NCBI GenBank assembly: GCA_019112635.1
Contig: DXIX01000003.1
Span: 1-59,971 of the forward strand
DNA length: 59,971 nt
Direction: 5' to 3'
From: Candidatus Blautia intestinigallinarum
GTDB taxonomy: Bacteria > Bacillota > Clostridia > Lachnospirales > Lachnospiraceae
In this document: positions 1 through 9,065 of the stretch, piece after piece
How the letters are laid out: each line of letters starts with the position of its first letter
How positions within the stretch are numbered: the stretch's first letter is position 1
Notes under the pieces: model-generated
What the model was told of the DNA's origin: nothing
Databases searched by the model: none
The model's input: the letters and a program-made list of their open reading frames with translations, nothing else
Position numbers and translations under genes: made by a program

Positions 1-950
1 CTCTGCCGGAAAAATAATTCAATCGGCCACCGTTTCGTATAGGTGTCCAGGATCTCCTGCGTGGATAACTCTGCATTTGTAGAGAGAAATACACGCAATG
101 CTTTGGGATTCCCAAATCCATCCTTCGGATAGCTGAGGATCACCGCTGCATTTGGAATGCCATTCAACTCCCCTTCATAGCGGTATACATAGAATTCACG
201 GCTGCCAACGGTCACGAGGCTGACATCCGGGTCTGTTTTCCGCAGATGAAGGGCAAATGCACTGGCTTTTTGACGGATCCCGCATGGATAAAGGATCCGG
301 TTGGTCTTTAACGCCCCAACCGTATAGAATCCTTTCTGAATAAAACGGTCCATCACTTTTGCAGTAGTATACCAGCTGTCACAAAGAAAGTAGGAAATGA
401 CCGGCGCAGCGGGAAGTTCTTCCGCGATCTCCTGTACAATCTGGATCTTTGATCTTGATTTATCGTACAGGATGACTGCATAATTCAGGGTAATCCCGTT
501 GCAGGAAAGCATAACGGAGACAACCTGATGCCCATAATCCTGACAGCCTTTTAAATGTGATTGATGAAAATACGCAGCTTCGATTGGATGAACCGCCTGT
601 GACGAAGGCCGGGTATGTGAAGCAATCGTATCATCCACAATACAGTAAATCGGTTGTCCGGAACGCTGTGCTTCCCTATAAATGGCTTGGAGGATGCTGC
701 TTTTTAAAACATCCTGCAATGCATCGTCCTTCCATTTTCCGTGATTCAGGAAATAAGCGGTCGTTGTCCTGTGGCAATGGCTGACTTCTTGGAAATCAAC
801 TGTTTTTCCCCGGTATCCCCGGAGAAAAACAGACAGGATGATGGTCAATAAGTGGTTCAGATACACATCGGATAAAAATAATCCGAGATTTAATGCTTTC
901 AGGTAATTGTAAATATGTTTGGAATGATGTATACTGTTTGCAACGGACAC
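1..950 (-). CDS. DDE transposase, IS4-like, C-terminus beyond window edge
   Basis: The minus strand is open from a GTG at 950 to the left edge (about 316 codons), so the C-terminus is missing. The translation shows the parts of a DDE transposase of the IS4 superfamily: a first acidic site in IVDDTIASH, a second in LCDSWYTTAK, and near the edge YTKRWPIELFFRQ, which fits the IS4 Y-x2-R-x3-E signature. Such enzymes cut and rejoin the ends of their insertion sequence. No ATG is available upstream before an in-frame stop, so GTG is the only reasonable start, although its purine-rich stretch (AAGGGGG) lies too close to be a normal ribosome binding site. I see no frameshift in the visible part. The exact IS family (IS4 or IS701-like) is not certain. 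Confidence 0.85.
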   Translation of the reverse strand, partial: MSVANSIHHSKHIYNYLKALNLGLFLSDVYLNHLLTIILSVFLRGYRGKTVDFQEVSHCHRTTTAYFLNHGKWKDDALQDVLKSSILQAIYREAQRSGQPIYCIVDDTIASHTRPSSQAVHPIEAAYFHQSHLKGCQDYGHQVVSVMLSCNGITLNYAVILYDKSRSKIQIVQEIAEELPAAPVISYFLCDSWYTTAKVMDRFIQKGFYTVGALKTNRILYPCGIRQKASAFALHLRKTDPDVSLVTVGSREFYVYRYEGELNGIPNAAVILSYPKDGFGNPKALRVFLSTNAELSTQEILDTYTKRWPIELFFRQ

Positions 951-1020
951 CCCCTTGTTTGAGTGAGTATGTTGTTTGTTGGTACTTCAATTATACATCA
1001 TTCTACAGAGGGTGTCTTTC
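948..1020. mobile_element. Probable terminal region of the IS element
   Basis: Upstream of the transposase start the sequence ends in GAGGGTGTCTTTC on the plus strand (reading GAAAGACACCCTC inward), a plausible terminal inverted repeat. A TATAAT on the minus strand close to this end could serve the transposase. The partner repeat and target duplication lie outside the window, so the boundary near 1020 is an inference. Confidence 0.4.
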
Positions 1021-1140
1021 TTTTGTGCAATATTTTGGATTTGCTCATTTATAGATATAAAATATTTTTGAATACATATCAACTGTTTTTTACAGAATTT
1101 GTAACGATTTTTATCTATTCCATTTGTTCCCAGATATCTA

Positions 1141-1169
1141 TTGACCCTCATATATATCTCCGATATAAT
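1141..1169 (+). promoter_or_regulatory. Sigma-A promoter of the BlaI-type gene
   Basis: TTGACC at 1141-1146 and TATAAT at 1164-1169 are separated by 17 bp, a near-consensus promoter. The predicted transcription start falls around 1176, inside the dyad described next. Confidence 0.8.
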
Positions 1170-1183
1170 TACTACATTAGTAA
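1169..1183 (+). promoter_or_regulatory. Candidate BlaI/MecI-type operator
   Basis: TTACTACATTAGTAA is a perfect inverted repeat (arms TTACTA and TAGTAA around CAT). It contains TACA and resembles the TACAnnTGTA core of BlaI/MecI/CopY operators. It touches the last base of the -10 box and covers the expected start site, the position expected for autorepression by the gene that follows. Confidence 0.65.
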
Positions 1184-1200
1184 GATTTAAGGAGACCAAA

Positions 1201-1578
1201 ATGAAAAAATTACCACAAATATCGCAGGCTGAATATGAAATTATGAAAATTATCTGGAAAAACTCTCCTATCAGTACCAATGAAGTCTGTGATCAAGTTC
1301 CCAGAGAACACCAGTGGAGCAATAAAACCATTCACACTCTCTTGTCCCGCCTTGTCTCCAAACAAGTAATTTCCTACGAAAAAAGAGGGCGTATGTATTA
1401 CTATACCCCCTCTATATCCCAGGAGAGCTATCTTGCCCAGGAAAATCATATGTTTTTGAAACGTTTTTACAACGGAAATGCTGCTCCTTTGTTTTCTTCC
1501 CTTTTGTCAGACGCAGAGATTTCCTCTGAAGACCTGGAAGATATTTACCATCTTCTCCAGCAAAAACTGAAAAAGTAA
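1201..1578 (+). CDS. BlaI/MecI/CopY-family transcriptional repressor
   Basis: A 125-residue protein starting MKKLPQISQAEYEIMKIIW, the typical opening of the BlaI/MecI/CopY winged-helix family. The recognition segment HQWSNKTIHTLLSRLVSK and the wing YEKRGRMYYYTP follow at about residues 37-65, and the C-terminal half should form the dimerisation helices. The family represses beta-lactamase, mecA or copper-export genes and is usually released when a BlaR1/MecR1 peptidase cleaves it. The ATG at 1201 is preceded by AAGGAG at 1188-1193; an in-frame ATG at 1141 lies upstream of the promoter and is rejected. No BlaR1-type sensor is adjacent: the next gene is ppdK on the other strand. Target and inducer are unknown. 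Confidence 0.9.
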   Translation: MKKLPQISQAEYEIMKIIWKNSPISTNEVCDQVPREHQWSNKTIHTLLSRLVSKQVISYEKRGRMYYYTPSISQESYLAQENHMFLKRFYNGNAAPLFSSLLSDAEISSEDLEDIYHLLQQKLKK

Positions 1579-1599
1579 CCTCTCTTTAAATTTTCTGTT

Positions 1600-1643
1600 A
1601 TAAAAACAAGGCCGGATGCAACTTTTAAAAGTCGCATCCGGCC
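1600..1643 (-). terminator. Terminator of ppdK, convergent with blaI-like gene
   Basis: A stem of GGCCGGATGC with GCATCCGGCC (1610-1619 and 1634-1643), extended by an ACTTTT/AAAAGT pairing, is followed on the minus strand by TTGTTTTTA. It lies between two convergent genes and probably serves both, with the better U-tract for ppdK. Confidence 0.85.
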
Positions 1644-1686
1644 CTGTTCAGCACTATCTTCTCTCGATAGCTTTTTTAATTTTCTA

Positions 1687-4314
1687 TTACTCAGCGTCTT
1701 TGATTGCTGCCTGAGCTGCTGCCAGTCTTGCAATCGGAACACGGAATGGTGAGCAAGATACATAGTCCAGACCAATCTTATGGCAGAACTCTACAGAGCT
1801 TGGATCTCCACCGTGCTCGCCGCAGATACCGATGTGCAGATTCGGGTTAACCGGTTTTCCTAACTTGATAGCCATTTCCATCAGTTTGCCGACACCAGTC
1901 TGATCCAGTTTTGCAAATGGATCATTCTCGAAGATCTTCGCATCATAGTATGCGTTCAGGAACTTACCAGCGTCATCACGTGAGAAGCCGTAGGTCATCT
2001 GAGTCAGGTCGTTGGTTCCGAAGCAGAAGAAGTCTGCCTCTTTTGCGATCTCGTCAGCAGTCAGACACGCTCTCGGGATCTCCATCATGGTACCTACTTC
2101 ATATTTCAGGTCGCTTCCAGCTGCTGCGATCTCAGCGTCTGCTGTCTCAACAACCACTTTCTTCACATATTTCAGCTCTTTCACATCGCCTACCAGAGGA
2201 ATCATGATCTCTGGGCAAACATTCCAGTCAGCATGTGCTTTCTGAACGTTGATAGCTGCGCGGATAACTGCTTTTGTCTGCATCTTAGCAATTTCCGGAT
2301 AGGTAACTGCCAGACGGCATCCACGATGACCCATCATTGGGTTGAACTCATGCAGGCTTGTGATGATTGCTTTGATCTGCTCAACACTCTTGCCCTGAGC
2401 TTTTGCCAGTTTCTCAATATCCTCTTCCTCTGTAGGAACGAACTCATGCAGAGGCGGATCCAGGAAACGAATGGTTACAGGGTTGCCTTCCAGAGCTTCA
2501 TACAGTTTCTCGAAGTCTCCCTGCTGTTCCGGAAGAATCTTCTCAAGAGCTGCTTCTCTCTCTTCTACAGTCTCAGAGCAGATCATCTCACGGAATGCAT
2601 CAATTCTGTTGCCCTCGAAGAACATATGCTCGGTACGGCAAAGTCCGATACCTTCTGCTCCCAGCTCACGAGCTTTCTTAGCATCTGTAGGAGTATCCGC
2701 ATTGGTTCTTACCTTCATAGTTCTATATTTGTCAGCCCAAGCCATGATTCTTCCGAACTCTCCAGCGATTGTAGCATCTACAGTCGGGATGATTCCGTCA
2801 TAGATGTTACCTGTAGATCCGTCGATGGACAGCCAGTCTCCCTCATGGAACTCTTTGCCAGCCAGAGTGAATTTCTTGTTTGCCTCATCCATAACAATGT
2901 CTCCGCATCCGGATACACAGCAGGATCCCATACCACGTGCAACTACAGCTGCGTGAGAAGTCATACCACCACGAACTGTCAGGATACCCTGAGCAGATTT
3001 CATACCAGTGATATCTTCCGGTGAAGTCTCAAGACGAACCAGAACAACTTTCTCGCCTCTTGCTGCCCATTCTACAGCGTCATCTGCTGTGAAGACAATC
3101 TTACCGCAAGCAGCTCCAGGAGAAGCACCAAGACCTCTTCCAAGAGGAGTAGCAGCCTTCAGTGCAGCAGCGTCGAACTGCGGGTGAAGCAGAGTATCCA
3201 GGTTACGAGGATCGATCATAGCAACAGCTTCTTTCTCTGTTCTCATTCCCTCGTCTACCAGATCGCAGGCAATTTTCAGAGCAGCCTGAGCGGTTCTCTT
3301 ACCATTACGTGTCTGCAGCATGTACAGTTTACCGTTCTCAACAGTGAACTCCATATCCTGCATATCTCTGTAGTGTGTCTCCAGAATCTTGCAAACCTCT
3401 TTAAACTGTTTGAAAGCTTCCGGGAATTTCTGCTCCATCTCGGAGATGTGCATAGGTGTACGAACACCTGCAACAACGTCCTCGCCCTGTGCATTGGTCA
3501 GGAACTCACCGAACAGTCCGTTCTCACCAGTTGCCGGGTCTCTTGTAAATGCAACACCGGTACCACAGTCATCACCCATGTTACCAAATGCCATCATCTG
3601 TACATTAACAGCGGTTCCCCAGGAATATGGGATATCGTTGTCACGACGATATACATTTGCTCTTGGGTTGTCCCAGGAACGGAATACAGCTTTGATAGCC
3701 TCTACCAGCTGTACCTTCGGATCAGACGGGAAGTCCTCACCGATTTTTGCTTTGTATTCTTCTTTGAACTGTCCTGCCAGAGTCTTCAGATCTTCAGCAG
3801 TCAGATCAACGTCCTGAGTAACACCTTTCTCAGCTTTCATCTTGTCGATCAGTTCTTCAAAGTATTTCTTACCAACTTCCATAACAACGTCGGAGAACAT
3901 CTGAATAAATCTTCTGTAGCAGTCCCAAGCCCAACGTGGATTGCCAGATTTTGCTGCCAGAACTTCTACAACCTCCTCATTCAGACCCAGGTTCAGGATA
4001 GTATCCATCATTCCTGGCATAGAAGCTCTCGCACCAGAACGAACGGAAACAAGCAGTGGATTTTCTTTGTCACCGAATTTCTTTCCGGTAATCTCTTCCA
4101 TCTTTGTAATTGCTTCCACGATCTGTCCCATGATCTCGTCATTGATCTTTCTGCCGTCTTCATAGTACTGTGTGCAGGCCTCTGTTGTGATAGTGAAGCC
4201 CTGAGGTACTGGAAGGCCCAGATTGGTCATCTCAGCAAGGTTTGCACCTTTTCCGCCAAGCAGGTTTCTCATGTCAGCATTACCTTCTGTAAACATATAA
4301 ACCCATTTTGCCAT
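1687..4314 (-). CDS. ppdK: Pyruvate, phosphate dikinase
   Basis: An 875-residue protein, the usual length of the enzyme that interconverts pyruvate, ATP and Pi with PEP, AMP and PPi. It has the N-terminal nucleotide-binding domain (MAKWVYMFTEGNADMRNLLGGKG), the swivelling phosphohistidine domain with GGMTSHAAVVARGMG (catalytic His about residue 456, the Thr two residues earlier being the site used by regulatory kinases in other species), and the PEP-binding TIM barrel with GICGEHGGDP near the C-terminus, which holds the catalytic Cys. The gene has its own promoter and terminator and an AGGAGG site before the ATG. The neighbouring PPi-type phosphofructokinase suggests a PPi-linked glycolysis. 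Confidence 0.98.
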   Translation of the reverse strand: MAKWVYMFTEGNADMRNLLGGKGANLAEMTNLGLPVPQGFTITTEACTQYYEDGRKINDEIMGQIVEAITKMEEITGKKFGDKENPLLVSVRSGARASMPGMMDTILNLGLNEEVVEVLAAKSGNPRWAWDCYRRFIQMFSDVVMEVGKKYFEELIDKMKAEKGVTQDVDLTAEDLKTLAGQFKEEYKAKIGEDFPSDPKVQLVEAIKAVFRSWDNPRANVYRRDNDIPYSWGTAVNVQMMAFGNMGDDCGTGVAFTRDPATGENGLFGEFLTNAQGEDVVAGVRTPMHISEMEQKFPEAFKQFKEVCKILETHYRDMQDMEFTVENGKLYMLQTRNGKRTAQAALKIACDLVDEGMRTEKEAVAMIDPRNLDTLLHPQFDAAALKAATPLGRGLGASPGAACGKIVFTADDAVEWAARGEKVVLVRLETSPEDITGMKSAQGILTVRGGMTSHAAVVARGMGSCCVSGCGDIVMDEANKKFTLAGKEFHEGDWLSIDGSTGNIYDGIIPTVDATIAGEFGRIMAWADKYRTMKVRTNADTPTDAKKARELGAEGIGLCRTEHMFFEGNRIDAFREMICSETVEEREAALEKILPEQQGDFEKLYEALEGNPVTIRFLDPPLHEFVPTEEEDIEKLAKAQGKSVEQIKAIITSLHEFNPMMGHRGCRLAVTYPEIAKMQTKAVIRAAINVQKAHADWNVCPEIMIPLVGDVKELKYVKKVVVETADAEIAAAGSDLKYEVGTMMEIPRACLTADEIAKEADFFCFGTNDLTQMTYGFSRDDAGKFLNAYYDAKIFENDPFAKLDQTGVGKLMEMAIKLGKPVNPNLHIGICGEHGGDPSSVEFCHKIGLDYVSCSPFRVPIARLAAAQAAIKDAE

Positions 4315-4364
4315 TTTTACATTTCCTCCTAAATTTGTCTTTGCACTAATTTTTTCACATACCT

Positions 4365-4393
4365 ATTTTAAAGATTAAGAGCTCAATAGTCAA
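4365..4393 (-). promoter_or_regulatory. Promoter of ppdK
   Basis: On the minus strand TTGACT and TAAAAT are 17 bp apart (plus-strand 4388-4393 and 4365-4370). About 50 bp separate the -10 box from the ppdK ATG. Confidence 0.7.
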
Positions 4394-4406
4394 GGGCAAA
4401 TGTACC

Positions 4407-4444
4407 AAAAAAAGGGAGAATTCTTCAGCAATCCTCCCTTTTTT
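4407..4444 (-). terminator. Terminator after the PPi-type pfk gene
   Basis: An inverted repeat AAAAAAGGGAG ... CTCCCTTTTTT with a short inner stem lies just after the pfk stop codon and ends in a run of T on the minus strand. It separates this gene from the ppdK promoter. Confidence 0.85.
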
Positions 4445-4457
4445 CCATTTCTATCCT

Positions 4458-5705
4458 TTATTTTCTCTTTAATACCAGGTGTCTTGGCAGACCATTTACC
4501 ATAATCGGCTGATAATCTCCCTGAATCAGAGGTTTCACATAATCAATGAAATCCTTTGTCACGTAAGTGGCATCCCGGTTCATCCAATTCCTCGGAACTA
4601 ATTTCTCCTCATTGGCAATCCGATGTACATCGTAAATTCCGGTAGCACTCATGTAAGGATCATCGGAAACACGGTCGATCACCACCATCTTGCCGGTGTC
4701 TCCCTCATCAGCAGCCTTGACTGCGGCGCCGCCAACCATGAATGCCTCATCGATATCCACCCGGGAAGCCATATGGGAAGCACTCCTCTGCAGTGTGGAC
4801 AATTCCACTCCACGGGTCTTGCATCCCAGTTCCGCCCCCAGGAAATTTGCCAGATACGCAGCAGTTCCCTGAAGCTGTTTGTGTCCGAACGCATCCACAT
4901 AGTCTCCCACGCTGCCCAGCTCACACACATAACGCCCGTCAGACAGTTTGATGCCCTCCGAAACTGCCACAACAATCGAAGATTTCTTCTTCTGCAGCTC
5001 TTTGATTTTTGCCAGGAATTTATCAATGTCAAATGGAACTTCCGGCAGATAGATCAGATCCGGTCCCTCACAGTCCTCGGATTTTGCCAGAGCGGTAGCC
5101 CCGGTCAGCCATCCGGCATTTCGCCCCATCACCTCGATGATTGTGACCATGTTTTTCTTATAAGTCAGGCCATGAGCGTCCCGGATCACTTCTTTTGTGG
5201 AAGCGCCGATATACTTCGCGGCACTTCCGAATCCCGGTGTGTGATCGGTCAAAGCCAGGTCATTGTCGATGGTCTTGGGCACTCCAAGGAATTTCTGTGT
5301 CTGTCCGGTCAGAATCGCATAGTCAGACAGTTTCTTAATCGTATCCATGGAATCATTTCCACCGATGTAGATAAAAGCTTCAATCTGAAGACGATTCAGA
5401 ATATCAAAAATTTTCTCATAAATTTCTCTGTCCTCATGAATCTCTGGAAGTTTATAGCGGCAGGAACCCAGAAACGCGGAAGGTGTCCGCTTCAAAAGCT
5501 CAATATCCAATTCTGAGTGAATCTGTGTGGAAAGATCCACATACTGTTCATCCAGTAACCCCTGTATTCCGTGAAGCATTCCATATACTTTATGGAATCC
5601 ACGCTCAATCGCATTCTTGTACACTCCCGCAAGACTGGAATTGATCACAGAGGTAGGGCCTCCGGACTGACCTACAATAATGTTTCTTCTTTTTGCTGCT
5701 GCCAT
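4458..5705 (-). CDS. 6-phosphofructokinase, PPi-dependent type
   Basis: A 415-residue PfkA-superfamily protein that phosphorylates fructose 6-phosphate. The N-terminal phosphate-binding loop is VGQSGGPTSVINSS. The active-site segment is PKTIDND at about 143-149; Lys at its second position, where ATP enzymes have Gly (PGTIDND), points to pyrophosphate as phosphoryl donor. The substrate loop reads GGNDSMDT (about 115-122), with Asn where PPi enzymes often have GGDD; I take this as a subfamily trait. An AGGAGG-type site precedes the ATG at 5705. Downstream of it is a terminator and then ppdK. Donor specificity is inferred from motifs only. Confidence 0.9.
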   Translation of the reverse strand: MAAAKRRNIIVGQSGGPTSVINSSLAGVYKNAIERGFHKVYGMLHGIQGLLDEQYVDLSTQIHSELDIELLKRTPSAFLGSCRYKLPEIHEDREIYEKIFDILNRLQIEAFIYIGGNDSMDTIKKLSDYAILTGQTQKFLGVPKTIDNDLALTDHTPGFGSAAKYIGASTKEVIRDAHGLTYKKNMVTIIEVMGRNAGWLTGATALAKSEDCEGPDLIYLPEVPFDIDKFLAKIKELQKKKSSIVVAVSEGIKLSDGRYVCELGSVGDYVDAFGHKQLQGTAAYLANFLGAELGCKTRGVELSTLQRSASHMASRVDIDEAFMVGGAAVKAADEGDTGKMVVIDRVSDDPYMSATGIYDVHRIANEEKLVPRNWMNRDATYVTKDFIDYVKPLIQGDYQPIMVNGLPRHLVLKRK

Positions 5706-5806
5706 AAAATTTCCTCCTCCACTATCAGGTTTGACAGATATTCACCCTGTCTTACCTTTGATCTTATTTTTTTATCCCGGTCCGGCAAAGCGGAGCCAGA
5801 GATCTC

Positions 5807-7201
5807 TTAAAATGTGAACTTGTCTGCAAAATAAGCATCCAGTTCCTCAATTTTAATTCGTACCTGCTCCATGGTGTCACGATCACGGACAGTCACAGCT
5901 CCATCTTCTTCCGAGTCAAAATCATAGGTCACACAGAACGGTGTACCGATCTCATCCTGTCTGCGGTAACGCTTTCCGATATTTCCACGGTCATCAAACT
6001 CACAATTATATTTCTTGCACAGATGTTCATAAATCTTCCATGCACCCTCATTCAGCTTCTTGGACAGAGGAAGCACACCGATTTTCACCGGCGCCAATAC
6101 CGGATGGAAGTGCAGAACCGTACGCACATCATTCTTCTCGGCATCCAGAACTTCCTCATCATAAGCACTGCACAGGAAAGCCAGAACCATACGGTCTGCT
6201 CCCAGGGAAGGCTCGATGACATAAGGAATATATCTCTCTTTTTTCTCATCGTCAAAATAAGTGAGGTCCTCTCCGGACACATTCTGATGCTGTGTCAGAT
6301 CATAGTCGGTGCGGTCCGCGATTCCCCACAGTTCACCCCAGCCAAAGGGGAACAGAAATTCCACATCTGTGGTTGCCTTACTGTAGAAGGACAATTCCTC
6401 TTTGTCATGATCACGGTAACGAACCTCGTCTTCCTTCAATCCCAGGCTGCTCAGCCAGTCAAGACAGAATTTCTTCCAATAGTTGAACCACTCCAGATCT
6501 GTATCCGGTTCACAGAAAAATTCCAGTTCCATCTGTTCGAACTCACGGGTACGGAAGGTAAAGTTGCCCGGTGTAATCTCATTACGGAAGGATTTTCCGA
6601 TCTGACCGATTCCAAAGGGAAGTTTCTTTCTGGAAGTTCTCTGTACATTTTTGAAGTTCACGAAAATTCCCTGAGCTGTCTCCGGTCTGAGATATACCGT
6701 GTTCTTCGCGTCCTCTGTGACACCCTGAAAGGTTTTGAACATCAGATTGAATTGACGGATATCCGTGAAATTATGTTTTCCGCAGGTGGGACAAGGCACA
6801 TTGTGCTCTTTGATAAAGTCCATCATCTGCTCCTGCGTCCAGCCATCTACGCTTCCTTCCAGCGCAATGCCGTTCTCCTCACAGTAATCCTCAATCAGTT
6901 TATCCGCACGAAAACGTTCGTGGCATTCTTTACAGTCCATGAGGGGATCGGAAAAACCGCCCAGATGACCGGATGCCACCCAGGTCTGAGGATTCATCAG
7001 AATCGCACAGTCCACACCCACATTGTATGGGGACTCCTGGATGAATTTCTGCCACCAGGCCTTCTTCACATTGTTTTTCAGTTCCACTCCCAGATTGCCG
7101 TAGTCCCAGGTATTTGCCAGACCTCCATAAATCTCAGAACCTGGATATACGAATCCTCTGGCCTTTGCCAAAGCCACAATCTTTTCCATTGTTTTTTCCA
7201 T
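5807..7201 (-). CDS. glyS: Glycyl-tRNA synthetase, single-chain dimeric type
   Basis: A class II synthetase of about 464 residues of the eukaryote/archaea-like homodimeric type (often named glyQS or glyS), which charges tRNA-Gly. Visible features are the N-terminal [23 protein letters not shown], two CxxC pairs that may bind zinc ([12 protein letters not shown] and CPTCGKHNF), class II motif 2 around [10 protein letters not shown] and [14 protein letters not shown], motif 3 in [13 protein letters not shown], and a C-terminal anticodon-binding domain with [16 protein letters not shown] start at the ATG at 7201, about 10 bases after AGGAG; the ATG at 7210 sits almost on that site. It has its own promoter; I find no T-box in its short leader. 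Confidence 0.95.
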   Translation of the reverse strand: MEKTMEKIVALAKARGFVYPGSEIYGGLANTWDYGNLGVELKNNVKKAWWQKFIQESPYNVGVDCAILMNPQTWVASGHLGGFSDPLMDCKECHERFRADKLIEDYCEENGIALEGSVDGWTQEQMMDFIKEHNVPCPTCGKHNFTDIRQFNLMFKTFQGVTEDAKNTVYLRPETAQGIFVNFKNVQRTSRKKLPFGIGQIGKSFRNEITPGNFTFRTREFEQMELEFFCEPDTDLEWFNYWKKFCLDWLSSLGLKEDEVRYRDHDKEELSFYSKATTDVEFLFPFGWGELWGIADRTDYDLTQHQNVSGEDLTYFDDEKKERYIPYVIEPSLGADRMVLAFLCSAYDEEVLDAEKNDVRTVLHFHPVLAPVKIGVLPLSKKLNEGAWKIYEHLCKKYNCEFDDRGNIGKRYRRQDEIGTPFCVTYDFDSEEDGAVTVRDRDTMEQVRIKIEELDAYFADKFTF

Positions 7202-7293
7202 TTTTCTCATTCTCCTAAATTTTATTTCAGAACTTTTAAAAGTCCTGACGTGAGATTCAGGTCAGCTGACGCTGACATACTGCATTGAATTTT

Positions 7294-7322
7294 ATTATAC
7301 CGTTCAGCTGTCCCTTTGTAAA
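7294..7322 (-). promoter_or_regulatory. Promoter of glyS
   Basis: On the minus strand TTTACA and TATAAT are separated by exactly 17 bp (plus-strand 7317-7322 and 7294-7299). The resulting leader of about 85 nt holds short inverted repeats but not the conserved T-box elements expected for an aminoacyl-tRNA synthetase riboswitch. Confidence 0.75.
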
Positions 7323-7365
7323 CAGTGAAAGTGCCGCCTTCCCTGAATTTGCCGGGATTTCTCTG

Positions 7366-8115
7366 TCAGGAATTGGTCATCATTTTCAGAATTTCCAGAC
7401 TTTTGAAACGCTTGTCCGTATTTCTCAGAAGATACGTATGTATCAGCCGCCCTAATTTCTTCTGCACGGGCTTATCAACGGTAAATGTATACAATCTTCC
7501 CAGCGGAACTGTAGCAATATATTGCAGAGTGTACCGCACATTTTCTTCCACAGGAGTCAGATCCTTGGCATATTTCCCGCATTCCCTGCACAACATGCCA
7601 TGCAGGTTCTGAGAAAAATAGTCCAGATGTTCCTCACGGCCGCAGGACACACATTGAAAAATCTGAGGATACTCCCCCTGGATCACCAGAAGACGAAACT
7701 CAAAAATACTCTGCACCAGCTCATCGGAAATCTTCCCGTGGAGCAGTGCCAGCAGACTTACATAGAGCAGATTTACCGTCTCATGGGCATCTACTCCCTC
7801 CCGGCAGAAATAATCCGCCAGTTCCAGAAAATAGAATCCATAATAGACTCCTGGCTGCTTCTGGGCAAGTTCTGTGAAATAGTGGGTGGGGCTTGCCTGA
7901 TTCACAGAATAACTGGTTCGCCCTTCGTAAAGGGTGAAGCTTCCCAGAACAAAAGGATTCGCAGCCGCCAGCAAAGGGCTGTTCGGCCTTCTTGCTCCCT
8001 TGGCGAAAGCAGAAATCTTTCCTCTCTCCTTCGTCAGCAGTACCACCCTCTTATCATATTCTCCCACCGGAATGGCTGAGATCACCATTCCCTGTACGGT
8101 CAGCAAATCACTCAT
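7366..8115 (-). CDS. recO: DNA repair protein RecO
   Basis: A 249-residue RecO, the recombination mediator that works with RecR to load RecA on SSB-coated single strands. The N-terminal OB fold starts VQGMVISAIPVGEYDKRVVLLT, followed by KGARRPNSPLLAAANPF. A four-cysteine zinc finger follows at about 150-180 (CVSCGREEHL ... MLCRECGKYA), as in many Firmicutes RecO proteins. It lies 35 bp after era in the same direction, the common era-recO pairing. The ribosome binding site is weak, so translation may depend on coupling to upstream genes. Confidence 0.95.
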   Translation of the reverse strand: MSDLLTVQGMVISAIPVGEYDKRVVLLTKERGKISAFAKGARRPNSPLLAAANPFVLGSFTLYEGRTSYSVNQASPTHYFTELAQKQPGVYYGFYFLELADYFCREGVDAHETVNLLYVSLLALLHGKISDELVQSIFEFRLLVIQGEYPQIFQCVSCGREEHLDYFSQNLHGMLCRECGKYAKDLTPVEENVRYTLQYIATVPLGRLYTFTVDKPVQKKLGRLIHTYLLRNTDKRFKSLEILKMMTNS

Positions 8116-8150
8116 ATTCTCATCTCAGCATGCTCAGACATCTCTTATCC

Positions 8151-9056
8151 TCACACTTCTTTCTTGTCATATCCAAAATTTTTAATCAGAAAGTCGCTGT
8201 CTCGCCAGTCCTTTTTCACCTTCACCCAAAGTTTCAGGTTCACTTTGCATTCCAGCATACGCTCCAGCTCAAACCGGGCATTGCTCCCGATCTTCTTCAG
8301 CATGGATCCCTGTTTTCCAATGATAATTCCCTTGTGGGAGTCTTTCTCACAGATAATTGTAGCCTCGATATCCACAATATTGCCTTTATTTCTTTTCTTC
8401 ATCTTGTCAATGGCCACTGCAATTCCGTGGGGGATCTCCGCGTCCAGGGCATGCAGAGATTTTTCACGGATAATCTCTGCGGCAATCTGTCTCATAGGCT
8501 GGTCCGTCACCGTATCTTCATCGTAATACTGTGGACCATAGGGCAGATATTTAAAAATGCACTGGATGATATCCCCGGTATTTTGTCCCCGCAAGGCAGA
8601 GACCGGAATGATCTCATCAAAATCATACAGCTTACGGTAAGTGTCGATGGATTTTAAGATCTCCTCTTTGCTTACCGTGTCCACCTTATTGATAATCAGA
8701 ATCACCGGGAGGTGAAGACCTCCCAGCTGTTCCGCAATGTGTCTGTCTCCGGCTCCGATAAAAGTCCCCGGCTCCACCAGCCACAGAATCACATCCACCT
8801 CTTTGAGTGTTCGCTGCGCCACCTGGACCATATACTCTCCCAGTTTATTTTTGGCTTTATGGATTCCCGGCGTATCCAGAAAGACGATCTGTCCTTCCTG
8901 TGATGTGTAGACTGTCTGAATCCGGTTTCGGGTTGTCTGAGGTTTCTTTGAGGTAATGGCAATCTTCTGGCCGATCAGATGATTCATCAAAGTTGATTTT
9001 CCCACATTCGGCCGGCCAATCAGCGCCACAAATCCTGATTTATAGTTTTCTTTCAT
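8151..9056 (-). CDS. era: GTPase Era
   Basis: A 301-residue Era, a GTPase that binds the 3' end of 16S rRNA and assists 30S maturation. G motifs are clear: GRPNVGKST (G1, about 14-22), DTPGI (G3), NKVD (G4), SALRG (G5). The C-terminal KH domain contains GKQGSMLKKIGSNAR. An AAGGAG site lies just before the ATG, overlapping the stop region of the peptidase gene 9 bp upstream. The gene is followed by recO. Confidence 0.97.
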   Translation of the reverse strand: MKENYKSGFVALIGRPNVGKSTLMNHLIGQKIAITSKKPQTTRNRIQTVYTSQEGQIVFLDTPGIHKAKNKLGEYMVQVAQRTLKEVDVILWLVEPGTFIGAGDRHIAEQLGGLHLPVILIINKVDTVSKEEILKSIDTYRKLYDFDEIIPVSALRGQNTGDIIQCIFKYLPYGPQYYDEDTVTDQPMRQIAAEIIREKSLHALDAEIPHGIAVAIDKMKKRNKGNIVDIEATIICEKDSHKGIIIGKQGSMLKKIGSNARFELERMLECKVNLKLWVKVKKDWRDSDFLIKNFGYDKKEV

Positions 9057-9065
9057 AGGTACTCC

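Noticed and set aside
3184-4332. Long plus-strand open frame opposite ppdK (382 codons)
   Set aside because: It mirrors the well-conserved PPDK coding frame, has no family likeness and no ribosome binding site; it is an antisense shadow.
7202-7300. Possible T-box riboswitch before glyS
   Set aside because: The leader is only about 85 nt and lacks the conserved T-box element and a terminator/antiterminator pair.
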